A DNA stretch of 64,000 bases from Macrostomum hystrix. Its lineage: Eukaryota > Platyhelminthes > Macrostomidae. A program made the translations under genes and the position numbers. Below are positions 35,001 to 47,326 of the stretch, in pieces. The stretch spans positions 20,823,501 through 20,887,500 of the forward strand of contig CATNEN010000001.1 in NCBI GenBank assembly GCA_950097015.1, in the 5' to 3' direction. The notes beneath the pieces are model-generated. The model saw only the letters and a list, made by a program, of their open reading frames with translations, did not search any database and was not told the DNA's origin. How positions within the stretch are numbered: the stretch's first letter is position 1; each line of letters begins with the position of its first letter.

Positions 35001-37428
35001 TCCTCATTCTACCCTCCTCACTCTTTCTACTCACTCTACCCTCCTCACTCTCCCCTCCTCACTCTACCCTCCTCACTCTACCCTCCTCATTCTACCCTCC
35101 TCATTCTCCCCTCCTTACTCTACCCTCCTCATTCTACCCTCCTCACTCTACCCTCCTCACTCTCCCTCCTCACTCTACCCTCCTCACTCTACCCTCCTCA
35201 CTCTACCCTCCTCACTCTCCCCTCCTTACTCTACCCTCCTCATTCTACCCTCCTCACTCTTTCTACTCACTCTACCCTCCTCACTCTACCCTCCTCATTC
35301 TACCCTCCCAACTCTCCCCTCCTTACTCTACCCTCCTCATTCTACCCTCCTCACTCTTTCTACTCACTCTACCCTCCTCACTCTACCCTCCTTACTCTGC
35401 CCTCCTTACTCTACCCTCCTCACTCTACCCTCCCCACTCTACCCTCCTTACTCTACCCTCCTCATTCTACCCTCCTCACTCTTTCTACTGACTCTACCCT
35501 CCTCACTCTACCCTCCTCACTCTACCCTCCTCATTCTACCCTCCTCACTCTACCCTCCTCACTCTACCCTCTTTACTCTTCCCTCCCCACTCTACCCTCC
35601 TCACTCTACCCTCCTCACTCTTCCCTCCCCACTCTACCCTCCTCACTCTACCCTCCTCACTCTCCCCTCCTCACTCTACTCTCCTCACTCTACCCTCCTC
35701 ACTCTCCCCTCCTCACTCTACCCTCCTCACTCTACTCTCCTCACTCTACCCTCCTCACTCTCCCCTCCTCACTCTACCCTCCTCACTCTACCCTCCTCAT
35801 TCTACCCTCCTCACTCTCCCCTCCTTACTCTACCCTCCTCATTCTACCCTCCTCACTCTTTCTACTCACTCTACCCTCCTCACTCTTCCCTCCTCATTCT
35901 ACCCTCCTCACTCTCCCTCCTCACTCTACCCTCCTCACTCTACCCTCATTCTACCCTCCTCACTCTCCCTCCTCACTCTACCCTCCTCACTCTACCCTCC
36001 TCACTCTCCCCTCCTCACTCTACCCTCCTCACTCTACCCTCGTCATTCTACCCTCCTCATTCTCCCCTCCTTACTCTACCCTCCTCATTCTACCATCCTC
36101 ACTCTCCCTCCTCACTCTACCCTCCTCACTCTCCCTCCTCACTCTACCCTCCTCACTCTACCCTCCTCACTCTACCCTCCTCACTCTCCCCTCCTTACTC
36201 TACCCTCCTCATTCTACCCTCCTCACTCTTTCTACTCACTCTACCCTCCTCACTCTACCCTCCTCATTCTACCCTCCTCACTCTTTCTACTCACTCTACC
36301 CTCCTCACTCTACCCTCCTCATTCTACCCTCCCCACTCTCCCCTCCTTACTCTACCCTCCTCATTCTACCCTCCTCACTCTTTCTACTCACTCTACCCTC
36401 CTCACTCTACCCTCCTCACTCTACCCTCCTCACTCTACCCTCCTCACTCTACCCTCCTCACTCTACCCTCCTCACTCTACCCTCCTCACTCTACCCTCCT
36501 CATTCTACCCTCCTCACTCTACCCTCCTCACTCTACCCTCCTCACTCTTCCCTCCCAACTCTACCCTCCTCACTCTACCCTCCTTACTCTGCCCTCCTTA
36601 CTCTACCCTCCTCACTCTACCCTCCCCACTCTACCCTCCTTACTCTACCCTCCTCATTCTACCCTCCTCACTCTTTCTACTGACTCTACCCTCCTCACTC
36701 TACCCTCCTCACTCTACCCTCCTCATTCTACCCTCCTCACTCTACCCTCCTCATTCTACCCTCCTCACTCTTTCTACTCACTCTACCCTCCTCACTCTAC
36801 CCTCCTCATTCTACCCTCCCCACTCTCCCCTCCTTACTCTACCCTCCTCATTCTACCCTCCTCACTCTTTCTACTCACTCTACCCTCCTCACTCTACCCT
36901 CCTCACTCTACCCTCCTCACTCTACCCTCCTCACTCTACCCTCCTCACTCTACCCTCCTCACTCTACCCTCCTCACTCTACCCTCCTCATTCTACCCTCC
37001 TCACTCTACCCTCCTCACTCTACCCTCCTCACTCTTCCCTCCCAACTCTACCCTCCTCACTCTACCCTCCTTACTCTGCCCTCCTTACTCTAGCCTCCTC
37101 ACTCTACCCTCCCCACTCTACCCTCCTTACTCTACCCTCCTCATTCTACCCTCCTCACTCTTTCTACTCACTCTACCCTCCTCACTCTACCCTCCTCACT
37201 CTACCCTCCTCATTCTACCCTCCTCACTCTACCCTCCTCACTCTACCCTCCTCACTCTTCCCTCCCAACTCTACCCTCCTCACTCTACCCTCCTCACTCT
37301 TCCCTCCCAACTCTACCCTCCTGACTCTACCCTCCTTACTCTGCCCTCCTTACTCTACCCTCCTCACTCTACCCTCCCCACTCTACCCTCCTTACTCTAC
37401 CCTCCTCACTCTACTCTCCTCACTCTTT
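32094..37428. repeat. Expanded 14-bp minisatellite upstream of B1, about 5.3 kb
   Basis: About 380 units of CACTCTACCCTCCT and variants (CTCCC, CATTC, CTTTCTACTCA). Marker variants repeat at long range: CCCTCTTTAC at 32681, 33846 and 35568, so the first two blocks are 1165 bp apart. The CTTTCTACTCA cluster follows the same spacing. No frame or gene lies inside. Copy A has under 0.4 kb here. Confidence 0.97.
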
Positions 37429-37659
37429 AAGCTTGCAGTTTTTTATTTTGAACTTCATCAGTCATTTTTCGAAGTATTAAATTGCTCTAAAATATATTTT
37501 TTACTCGATTATTAAGTGTATAGTTTTTCAATGCTTTTAAATTGGCTGTTTGAGAAAATACTAAAATCCAAAAGCCAATGATTTTCAGATTTCCCCTCTT
37601 CTTTGTACAGGTCGCTCAGGCAGGCCAGTTGACAGTTGAGTAGTGGACAGTGAGACCTC

Positions 37660-40600
37660 ATGGCACAAAATATTTCCTTGTATTTCTGGATTTTATTTTG
37701 GCTTTTACTGCCTTTGACCACCGCTGTATCATTATCGACTGAGCAGTCTTCAGGTGAGCTCATTAGGCAGGCTTCTCAAGGCGTTGCCAGTTGTCATGAG
37801 TTTCACTGAGATCGGTGAGCATTTTGCCTGGCCTCTCATTTCAGATGTCGATGAAGCTGAAGCCACATTGGCGAGGCTGAGGAGAGCCGCCTGCAGTGCT
37901 GGCGACTGCCAGAATGGAGGCTTTTGCTGGCCGGGTCCTGTGACTGCGAGTACGCCTCCGTGCGTGTGTCCTGAGACGCACATTCCCCCCTACTGTGTTG
38001 TAGCAAATTCTAATCCAGTTGACTACTGCGCACCCGGACCAGGGCCTCCCTGCAAAAACGGAGCCACCTGCAACCGAATAGCCGTCAGTCCCTTCTACAG
38101 CTGCAGCTGCGTTCCCGGATTCACAGGTAAACAATCACTTTATTTAGCAAGATAAAATTTCTTACCTACCACGAGGTTAAAAATCTATAAAAATGCAAAT
38201 TAGTAAAATATGTTCATGCTCTTTTTTCATTTCCTTTCAACACAAACACACGAGCGCATTCGGCAATATAAAAAGCGAAGATAAGACAAATTCCTTTGGA
38301 CAAAGTTCCAATGTTTCAAGACAATTGTTTCTATCGGTTGCAAGAAGGTCCACTGAGCTTGCTGATTGTACCTATTTATGTGGAAAAGTGTACCTGAAAT
38401 GGGAACTCATGAGCGAATGGGAAATACAGAAGAATGAAGCTTGTGTTTTGTTGGTAAAGTGTCAAGTGAAGAGGGTTAGAGTGATGAAGCTTATGCTCAG
38501 GACTGTTGGGGTGGAGGCTAGAGTGAGGATAATAAACTGAGGAGGAGAGTAGAGTGAGCAGAGAAGAGTAGGGGTGGACTTAGAAGGGTAGTGTGAACGT
38601 ACTCAGGAGGTAGAGTGAAGGGATAGAGTAGGGAAAGTAACGTGAGTAGAAATTAGTAAGGAGGGTAGAGCGAGGTTGGTAGAGTTAGTTGGGTAGAGTG
38701 AGGAGGGTAGAGTGGGGAGGGTGGAGTAAGGAGGGTAGAGTGGGGAGGGTAGAGTGGGGAGGGTGGAGTGAGGAGGGTAGAGTGGGGAGGATAGAGTTAG
38801 TATGGTAGAGTGAGGATGGTAGAGTGGGGGGAGATGAGAGTGGGAAGGGCAGAGTGAGGAGAGTAGAGTGGGGAGGGTGGAGTAGAGAGGGTAGAGTGAT
38901 GAGGGTAGATTGAGGAGGGTAGATTGAGGAGGGTAGAGTGAGGAGGGTAGAGTAGGGAGGGTAGAGTAGAGAGGGTAGAGTGGGGAGGGTAGAGTGAGGA
39001 GGGTAGGGTGAGGAGGGTAGAGTGGGTGGAGATTAGAGTGGGAAGGGCAGAGTGAGGAGAGTAGAGTGGGGATGGTAGAGTAGAGAGGGTAGAGTGACGA
39101 GGGTAGATTGAGGAGGGTAGAGTGAGGAGGGTAGAGTGAGGAGGGTAGAGTAGGGAGGGTAGAGTAGAGAGGGTAGAGTGGGGAGGGTAGAGTGAGGAGG
39201 GCAGAATGAGGAGGGTAGAGTGGGGAGGGTAGAGTAGAGAGGTAGAGTGAGGAGAGTAGAGTGAAGGAGGGTAGAGTTGGGAGGGTAGAGTGAGGAGGGT
39301 AGAGTGGGGGGAGATGAGAGTGGGAAGGGCAGAGTGAGGAGAGTAGAGTGGGGAGGGTAGAGTAGAGAGGGTAGAGTGATGAGGGTAGATTGAGGAGGGT
39401 AGATTGAGGAGGGTAGAGTGAGGAGGGTAGAGTGAGGAGGGTAGAGTGGGAAGGGCAGAGTGAGGAGGGCAGAGTGAGGAGGGTAGAGTAGGGAGGGTAG
39501 AGTAGAGAGGGTAGAGTGGGGAGGGTAGAGTGAGGAGGGCAGAATGAGGAGGGTAGAGTGGGGAGGGTAGAGTAGAGAGGGTATAGTGGGGAGGGTAGAG
39601 TGAGGAGGGCAGAATGAGGAGGGTAGAGTGGGATCGAGTTGAGTCTCAAGTCAGACGTTTTAAAGCCGAGAAGAACAGAAAATGAGGTCATCTTCTGATG
39701 CTTAGAATATTGTTGCTTGACGGCAACTACTGCTCAGTCTCTCGTGTGAACTCAGCATGAACTCCAGTTTAAGTCAAAACTTTTACTTGCAGCTCCAGCC
39801 GAGCTTCTTTCGCCTAACTAACTGTTACGAAGCTCCAATTTTTAACTATGAAGGTAAAGGATCGCAGAGTTTGACATTTAGCGAAAAATTTACTCGTAAG
39901 GTTTTTGAAAAGCGACCAGTTGAAAACAAATGATTTTCGCGAGCCACAGAAATTTTTAGCCAGTACATTCTTTGCTAACACTGGCAAGCATCAGGTATGT
40001 TTCACCACAATGGTTATGAAGCAGATTGTCTTGAGTCATAGAAACCATTCGAAATAATTCTCTAGCCCGCGCTCATTTTTGAAATCTATTAAAGATTTTC
40101 ACGTGTTGGCCCTGCGTCAGTTTTTTTCAAACGGCGGCATTTCGCTCGAATTTTGATTGTGAAGTTGATTGAAGAAATTGCCGATAGCACCAGAATGAGC
40201 AAAAATATCTAAAAATGTTTCAGTTAGGCAAAAACGATATTTCAAATTGACGCGAAAATGAAAATCTTTTGAACAACCGCAGGCTACAACTGCGAAATCA
40301 ACATCGATGACTGCGCCAGCCGGCCCTGCATCAATGGCCAGTGCACAGACGCGGTGAACAGCTACAGCTGCAGCTGCTACAGCGGTTGGGAGGGCTCCAA
40401 CTGCGGCACCAACCATGACGACTGCTTCGCTGGCGCCTGTCTCAACAGAGGTCGTTGTGTGGACGGCAACAAAACGTGAGTTGCTTTCGTGTTTATTCTA
40501 ACCTCAAAGAGCTTGCGCATCTTGCTAGCATTCTGATTTTCAGATACACCTGCGACTGCTCAGGGTTGGGATTTAGCGGCTCCAGGTGCGAAGTCAACAT

Positions 40601-43600
40601 CGATGACTGCGTAGGCAATCCCTGCATAAATGGTCTGTGCTCAGACGGTGTGAAGGACTACAGCTGCAGCTGCTACAGAGGCTGGGAGGGCAAGAACTGC
40701 TCAGCTGACACAAACTACTGCCTGCCGTCGCCCTGCCAGAATGGAGGCTTGTGCAGTGATGGCAACTCCACGTGAGTGCAAAATGGCATCGCCCGCCAGT
40801 CATCTGAGAAAGTATATGCACTCGTATATGGCCTACTCTTCACCAGGCGCATTTGTAAGAAGCTCATTTCACTTTGTATCCATATTGATAAAACATCTTA
40901 AAAACTAATGACACAGTTCTTTCATTTTTGCACATTGTTTGTCTCATATTCTGGCTCGCAGTTAGTCCTATGTCCCTTGGTTGCCTTTGAAAGTCTTGCT
41001 TCTTTACAATATTTAATTTTGGCCATTCTGCCCACTTTCCCAATTACCAACTCCAATCAATCGATTGGGTCACCAGAATTATACGGCTTGATAGCATTGC
41101 CGAGTCGTGATTAAGTCAGCAGACTTATTTCTCTCGAGCTTAGAGAGACTAGCTCTCTTGGTCTCTGGTGCATATTTACTGGCTTCTTTCTGTCAGCAGT
41201 TTCCTGGCATTTTGAAGTGTCTTCCAAGTTCACAATCGTTATTGGATATTTCCATGGCATGCATTATACTAGTAGCGAACAATCATAGCGCATGTGTTGC
41301 GCAATGAAATCCAGCTAGTGTGGTCTTTAACTGGAGCCGCTCCTCCCCTTCCTGCCTACTGAACGTCTACCCGATCTACGAGCTACTAGCACTTGCGGGT
41401 GTGTTTATACTAATCTTACCCTTCACATGCATGCCGCAGTCTGAACTCAAACTTCTAGCTCACCGAGTGACTTACAAAATATTTCTTCTTGTACGAAACA
41501 TGTTTCAGTTACAACTGCGACTGCTCGCGCATCGACTTCAAAGGCGTCAACTGCAGCTCCAAGATTGACGACTGTCCTGGTAACAATTGTCAGAACGGAG
41601 GCCGCTGCGTTGACGGTGACAGAAGCTACACCTGCGACTGTACAGACACGGGATTCAAAGGTTCCTTCTGCGAGATCAACATCGACGACTGTGCCGGCAA
41701 TCCCTGCATTAATGGTCTGTGCACGGACCTTGTGAAGGACTACAGGTGCAGCTGCTACAGAGGCTGGGAGGGCAAGAACTGCTCAGTCGACACAAACTAC
41801 TGTGTGCCGTCGCCCTGTCAGAATGGAGGCCTGTGCAGCGATGGCAACTCCACGTGAGTGACTAGATTTAATATAATTATTCTTCTAATCAAAAATGTAA
41901 TTAATGTTATGTAATGAAAAAATTATGGATAAACTAATCTTAAGACCAAGATGATTAGATTTTTCTTTCTAGGCATATCCTCCTGCAAACTATCTTAAAG
42001 TTTATTTGTAGACGCTACTGTTAGTTGCTTAGCAATTCTAACAGTGTGGCGATGCCGTTTTTCAGTCAGACCCTAACGGACTTGGGTGATCTGTCTTGAC
42101 ATGTCTCCTAGTACTAATGGCCAACAAATAGTGACTGCCGGCAATGAAGAGAGCTAACTGTCTGCAGGTAATGAGTCCATGCTCGTGAGCTGCTCTTCTG
42201 ATCTTGACGAGCCAGATGATCTGTGATGCTCAGTTCACATATTTGGAAGTACATGGCTGCAGTTTGACTCGATCAAACCCCTAGGCTTGCCTTCATAGAA
42301 TCCAGCAGTCGTTCCCAGACACTCATCTGTGCCAATCTGTGTCAGCTTAGTCTTGTTCTTCCTTTATCCATTCTGCTCGGCTCCTACACTTACTCACCGG
42401 AATGGCTTACGATGAAATTTTACGAATTCGTTGACTAGAGCCCTTCACGCTCTTCTAAGTGTAGAAAAAATGTAAATTTATGACATTAAAAATGTTGGCA
42501 TTGCAGGTTCAGCTGCAACTGCTCTCAGATCGATTTTGAAGGCCCCACGTGCAGCTCAAAGATCGATGACTGTATGCCAAGTCTATGTCAGAATGGCGGC
42601 AGGTGCATCGACGGCCTCAGAAACTACTCGTGTGACTGCTCCAGCATCGACTTCTCCGGGCGGAACTGTCAATCCCGAATTGACGACTGCTCGCCCAACC
42701 CGTGCAGAAACGGAGCAGCCTGTGTTGATGAGCTCAGAAACTACACCTGCAGCTGCTATGCTGGCTACTCTGGAAAGAACTGCTCAATTGACACCGTGGA
42801 CTGCAAAAATGACACGTGTGTCAACAATGGCAGCTGTTTGGAGCGTAGCAACCAGGCCCTGTACGGCAACCCCTCACTGCCGCCTCCGTTCAACGGAACC
42901 TTCAGCTACGCACTCGCTGCAGGGTTCCTCTGCGCGTGCTCACAGGGTGAGCAGTTTTGGCTCAGAGAAGCATACCCGTGCCAGTTCTTATTTTTCAACA
43001 TATAGGCGTTTACAGTATTGATCTTCTTGAAAAAACGGTTGTTGACATACTTTTAGAGGAATAGTATATTGCTGAAATTTCCGATTCACCAAATCAGATT
43101 GTTACAGAAAAAAGTGGGTAATATTCGATGAAATTTCTGAACAACTAATCGGATAGTAAAAGTTTAGCTTTTAGCTTCACACTCGGAAATGCTTGAGCAC
43201 TGCTTCTTTACAGGCTGGCGCAGTGAAACCTGCTCTGTGAGAGATCACTGCGTTCCCGGAGCCGAAGACTGCCCGATGCGTCCAGGCGTTCAGTGCGTCA
43301 ACCTCGACCCTTTCGGCTTCGAGTGTGAGTCTGTCTGCACTTTTAATCATACTCTTGTTGAGCTCATAATACAATGTAGCTTCATTTCTTTATCTGTTTC
43401 TTCGTGATAAATTGCTATCTCAACAAGATGATTGTCCATCGTCAAGTTTAAGGGGTTTCAGGGGGTTTTAGCTTAGTGGTTAGAGCGTGGGATTTAAGAA
43501 TTAAACGTCAGGAGTTCGATTCCTGACTCTACTGGACCAATTTGAGTCCCTTGGGAAGTCACTTAACTCTGCGTTGCTTCAGTTCGACGACCCAGCTGTT

Positions 43601-45489
43601 AAATCCAGCAGCGGATGGGGTAATTGAGGATTGGTCTGTCGTCCTCCCAGTCCATGGACTGAACAGCCGTACGCGGTCAATAGCTGCGGCTGTTTTGTCG
43701 GCTACTTATCAGCAATAACCAATTACTATTATTATGATGTGTTTGCCCAAAGCAGTACAAAAGCTCATAAAATGGGTACTAGCTTCAGCTGGTGTTGAAA
43801 TCGTAGTTCTTTTTACGGCTCCACAGTCTACGGACTCAACAGTCTGTACACAGCCTTCGGATGCACAGCACAATAGCTGCGACTGTGCCGCTGGCTGTAC
43901 ATCTGGCCCAATTGGACTAGATTTCATGTCAATGAAATCATGTCATGTCATTAAAATATGTTAAAATATTTGTATAATTATTTAAATATTAAAAATTGAC
44001 CCAATCGGGGCAGGTGTAATCAATATTATTCATTTCTTATAAACCGCACAAAAATTTGTTCTTGCTGAGGTCTGTGAAGCAGCAGATTCGCTCATTCGCC
44101 CATCACGCAGGCCGCACCTCAGCAGCCACTTTTGGCAGCTCCAGCCAATCTTCTCTGACAACAACAAAGCTTAGCATGTCAGCAATGAACCTGAATGAGT
44201 CCCTGACAACCGTCGCTGGCTGGGCTCGCACCCGCCAGTCCAACTGCCAGCTGCTGTCAGTGTCCAGCGGTGACGGGCGTCAGCTGACGGTGGACTGCAG
44301 CTCCAGCCGGCTGCGAGTCTCCTTGGACAACCTGACCATGCTGACCAGTGTGAGCATAGCAACTGGCTTGCCATTCAACTTCAGCGTCGACTGCTCAGTC
44401 GGGACGCTCCTTAATCTCAGAGTATCCTTCGAAGGTGGTGACGTCATCACAGTCTCAAGCGAGTTGCCCGTGACAACTGGCCTGAGGCTGAACTCCGCTG
44501 CCATGGTAACGATTGGTGGTGACAGTTTTAAGGGCTGCCTAAATGACATCCGTTTGAACGGCCGCCTGGCACCGATGGTCAACCGATCGCTTCCAACTGG
44601 AGCTTCGGGATTCAGCTGGTTAAGCACCGATGCCAGTGAAGTCTCACCTGATGCTGCGCCACTGACTAGTTGCTATAGCGACCAGGTGTGCATGACTAAA
44701 GACTCGGCCGGTGTCCCCGTCAGCGTGTGCAAGAACTCCGGCAAGTGCACCGACCTTTGGAACGATTTTCGATGCGACTGCTCAGACGGATTCTCTGGGC
44801 GGCAGTGTTCCGTGTCCGACACAGCCCCTCTGATTGGCGCCATCGTGGGCGGTTTTCTGGGAGCTGTTGTAGTTGCTGTCGGTAAGTTCTGTTCAAATGT
44901 ATTTCGGTGAAATCTGTTATAATGCCTTCAGGGAGCCATTTAAATCAGTGCTTTTTGAGATAATCTCTGGAAATTTAATGTTTAAGATTTGAGATGATGT
45001 GACAAAAGTACATAATTCACTGAAGCTGGGCTTCAGCAGCTTGTTCGACTTTTAATTAAAGATTAAAGTTTAATTAAAGTGTAATTAAAGAATTAGATTA
45101 GAAAGTAGGCACTGAAGGGCGTTGACTGCCGATGTTGAAATGAGCTGGCAGGGGTATACGCGAGCGTTGTTTTAAGGACGTTTTGTTGTGCATTGAACGA
45201 CAAATCTCAGACACAATCGGACACAATATGCATTTATCTTGACTACAACGAACATTAATTTGAAAATTCAGCTGAATTGTCTGTATACTAATTGAGTCTG
45301 TACTCGGAATGTCTTTCTTTCACCCGCGCAGCAATTATTCTGGCGGTGAAGTTCACACCAGCCTGCCAGCCGACTCAGCCATCAGATCCTTACCTGGTCC
45401 CCTCGGAGACGCAGGGCAATCCCAGAGTTCGCGCAGGTCACATTCGATCAAAGTCTGTCACTCCTGTGCCGCAGGACATGTTCTTCTGA
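37660..45489 (+). CDS. B1: EGF/laminin-G single-pass receptor with QDMFF tail
   Basis: Exons: 37660-37753, 37845-38126, 40283-40475, 40544-40771, 41509-41853, 42507-42946, 43214-43324, 44111-44881, 45332-45489. They sum to 2622 nt, 873 residues. Exons 1-5 are near copies of A1 (signal peptide plus EGF modules). Exon 6 adds EGFs and the variant module ([28 protein letters not shown]). Exon 7 begins another EGF (ETCSVRDHC) that ends at FEC. Exon 8 encodes one laminin-G domain, an EGF (GKCTDLWNDFRCDCSDGFSG) and the start of the span. Span about 803-827 (LIGAIVGGFLGAVVVAV and on into exon 9). The tail of about 46 residues has PYLVPS (YxxP) and ends VTPVPQDMFF. The EGF split by the 43325-44110 intron looks incomplete, and two SINEs sit in that intron, so a missing or mis-joined exon there is possible. 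Confidence 0.83.
38535..39632. repeat. 14-bp minisatellite in B1 intron 2, inverted relative to the upstream array
   Basis: TAGAGTGAGGAGGG units and variants over about 1.1 kb, longer than in A1 (about 0.67 kb). Blocks with GGGGGGAGATGAGAG recur at about 38827 and 39307, with a variant at 39027. Confidence 0.95.
43456..43740 (+). mobile_element. SINE family 2: tRNA head plus L2/MIR-like tail
   Basis: The head reads TAGCTTAGTGGTTAGAGC (A box) and GGAGTTCGATTCCTG (B box) 30 bases on. The body then has CCCTTGGGAAGTCACTTAAC and GCTTCAGTT, close to the L2/MIR 3' consensus as known from vertebrate SINEs. It ends in a TATTATTA tail. It lies in B1 intron 7. It is not an intact tRNA gene: the anticodon stem does not pair. 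Confidence 0.7.
43790..43925 (+). mobile_element. SINE family 2 tail fragment
   Basis: CAGCTGGTGTTGAAAT, CTACGGACTCAACAG and AATAGCTGCGACTGT follow the order of CAGCTGTTAAAT, CCATGGACTGAACAG and AATAGCTGCGGCTGT in the neighbouring full copy. It has no head. It explains the cysteine-rich-looking frame here that could be mistaken for an EGF exon. Confidence 0.5.
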
Positions 45490-45567
45490 CCTTGGCAAAC
45501 TCTGTGTTGTTTCTCCTGGCTACCTGACCTTTTTGTTATTTAACTATTTTATCCCTGCAAACTTTTT

Positions 45568-45573
45568 AATAAA
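45568..45573 (+). terminator. Polyadenylation signal of B1
   Basis: AATAAA lies 79 bases after the B1 stop codon. Confidence 0.6.
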
Positions 45574-46043
45574 ATCAAACGATGTATTCAGCCTCGATGC
45601 TTTTTCTGATCAGCTACTTAAATAATCTATTTTTGTACCATTGTTGTACTTTTGAAAACGCGATTATAAAACACAGTTTCTTTAGATTTCGTTATAGTTT
45701 TGTAAATAAAATTTTTACTCGGTCCGACGCCAAAATTATCCAATCAATCAAATTTATCGATTTATTTTAAGCGACTTTAATCGACATGTCAAGCGGGAAG
45801 TGTCTAATATTTTCACGGTACCTCATTTGGCTGAGCTAGACCAGGTGGAAGGGTTAGTGAGAGTTGCATACCGAATACTGCTGAGATATTTAGTTGCAAA
45901 CTAGATTTACATGAGTCTCCGACCTCAGCCTTTGCTACTATTCTAATGACAACAGCTCAACTCATGTTTGGCTCGAGATGTCCTACGCCCGTAATTTTAC
46001 CAGCATTCAATTCAAAAAGAGCAACTCTTCACTAATTTACTCC
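45574..46043. other. Intergenic after B1
   Basis: AT-rich flank with no gene that I can support. Confidence 0.5.
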
Positions 46044-46295
46044 CTCACTCCTCACTCACTCCTCATTCACTCTTCATTCACTCACTACTCATTCACTCCT
46101 CACTCACTCCTCACTCACTCCTCACTAACTTACTCATTCATTCACTCCTCATTCACTCCTCATTCACTCCTCATTCACTCCTCATTCACTCCTCATTCAC
46201 TCCTCATTCACTCCTCATTCACTCAATCATCATTCACTAATCACTAACTCTTCACTCACTCTTCACTCACTCACTCCTCATTCACTCCTCTCTCA
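46044..46295. repeat. 11-bp minisatellite
   Basis: CATTCACTCCT units with variants. The CTCCT/CACTC core resembles the 14- and 16-bp arrays. Confidence 0.9.
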
Positions 46296-47227
46296 AGGAC
46301 TCCAGCCCTCCTTTTGTCCGGTCCTGTCCACGGCCTCGGGTCAATTTGTTCTCGAAGTACGCACTCAATGGTAAATACCCCTAATCCAGCGTGTTGGCTC
46401 CATTGGTGACGCGGTGTCTTGCCATAGTGCCGAATTCTGCGCGGCAGAGCCCCATTCATCAGGGCTGATCCGAAGAGGGAGACCCCGGATCCATATAATC
46501 CTATCGGAAACAAAGACTTTTTTTCAAGTATCGATGCTGTAAGGCTCTCGTAAACTTAATTCACTCAAAGACTAGGGCTAGCGATATATAATCAATCCGT
46601 GGAAGCACTTACCACTTGTCTTCTCCTCAGACACAATTACTCATAATATTCTTAAATCTTCTTCCAAGTCCGTTGGACCGCTCCGAGTCTGAATTTTCAG
46701 CTCGGACTTTAACTCAAGTTAAAGAAAATTTTAGGTAAAAATCTGTTTCGGATCGGGTGTTTACTTCGGACATTCATGTTTGATTTGGTTTTGGAGTGGA
46801 CATTACCTCATTTGGAATTCAAGAAAATACAGCAGTCATGTAATATTCCTAAGCAACATAAAATCCTTTCTAAAAATAGCATTTCAAGTCATTTTGACTC
46901 ATTCCTAAAAATAGATTAACAGTTATATCTTAGACTTCCCTATAGTATTACTTTAAGTAGAACGTTGAACATACTGCAAAATTTTACTACTCTCTAAGCT
47001 CACTCCTGACTAACTCTCTCAATAACCCTCCTCACCCATAGCCCACTGCATTTCACTGATGCTCACGTGGAACATGGCTTACCAAGCCTGCAGCGCTGCT
47101 AATGAACTGCGGGTCACTTTCCCTTGCTTAATTAGACTCAATGAACCACTATAGACGCGTTCCATTGAGTAAGTCTTGCAATATTGCGTCAAGAAGACCC
47201 AAGTGCTGAGAAGACCCGAGATTCGAC
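46296..47227. other. Intergenic, unclassified
   Basis: A GC-richer stretch at 46300-46510 differs in composition from the AT-rich 46520-47030, but no motif identifies it. No gene is seen. Confidence 0.4.
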
Positions 47228-47326
47228 TCCGAGATGCTCCTGAAGTGCCGTCAGTTCGTCTACCTCGGTGGGCTGGTGCCAGACGTGAGCGACGACCTGG
47301 TGAGACTCACTGGCGAGAGTAAGGCA
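47228..47326 (+). mobile_element. LINE reverse-transcriptase fragment, left part
   Basis: A frame reads KCRQFVYLGGLV and DLVRLTGESKA, resembling the F-x-YLG region near the end of non-LTR reverse transcriptases. It stops where Ty3-like sequence begins. The likely continuation is at 49025. Confidence 0.4.

Noticed and set aside
42536-43021. 161-codon plus-strand frame
   Set aside because: It overlaps B1 exon 6 in the wrong frame; the EGF frame has the cysteine pattern and correct splice phases.
43465-43545. tRNA gene
   Set aside because: A and B boxes are present, but the acceptor and anticodon stems do not pair and it continues into an L2/MIR-like body; it is a SINE head.
43860-43925. Missing EGF exon for B1
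   Set aside because: A cysteine-rich frame follows an AG, but in the required phase it meets a stop, and the sequence matches a SINE tail.
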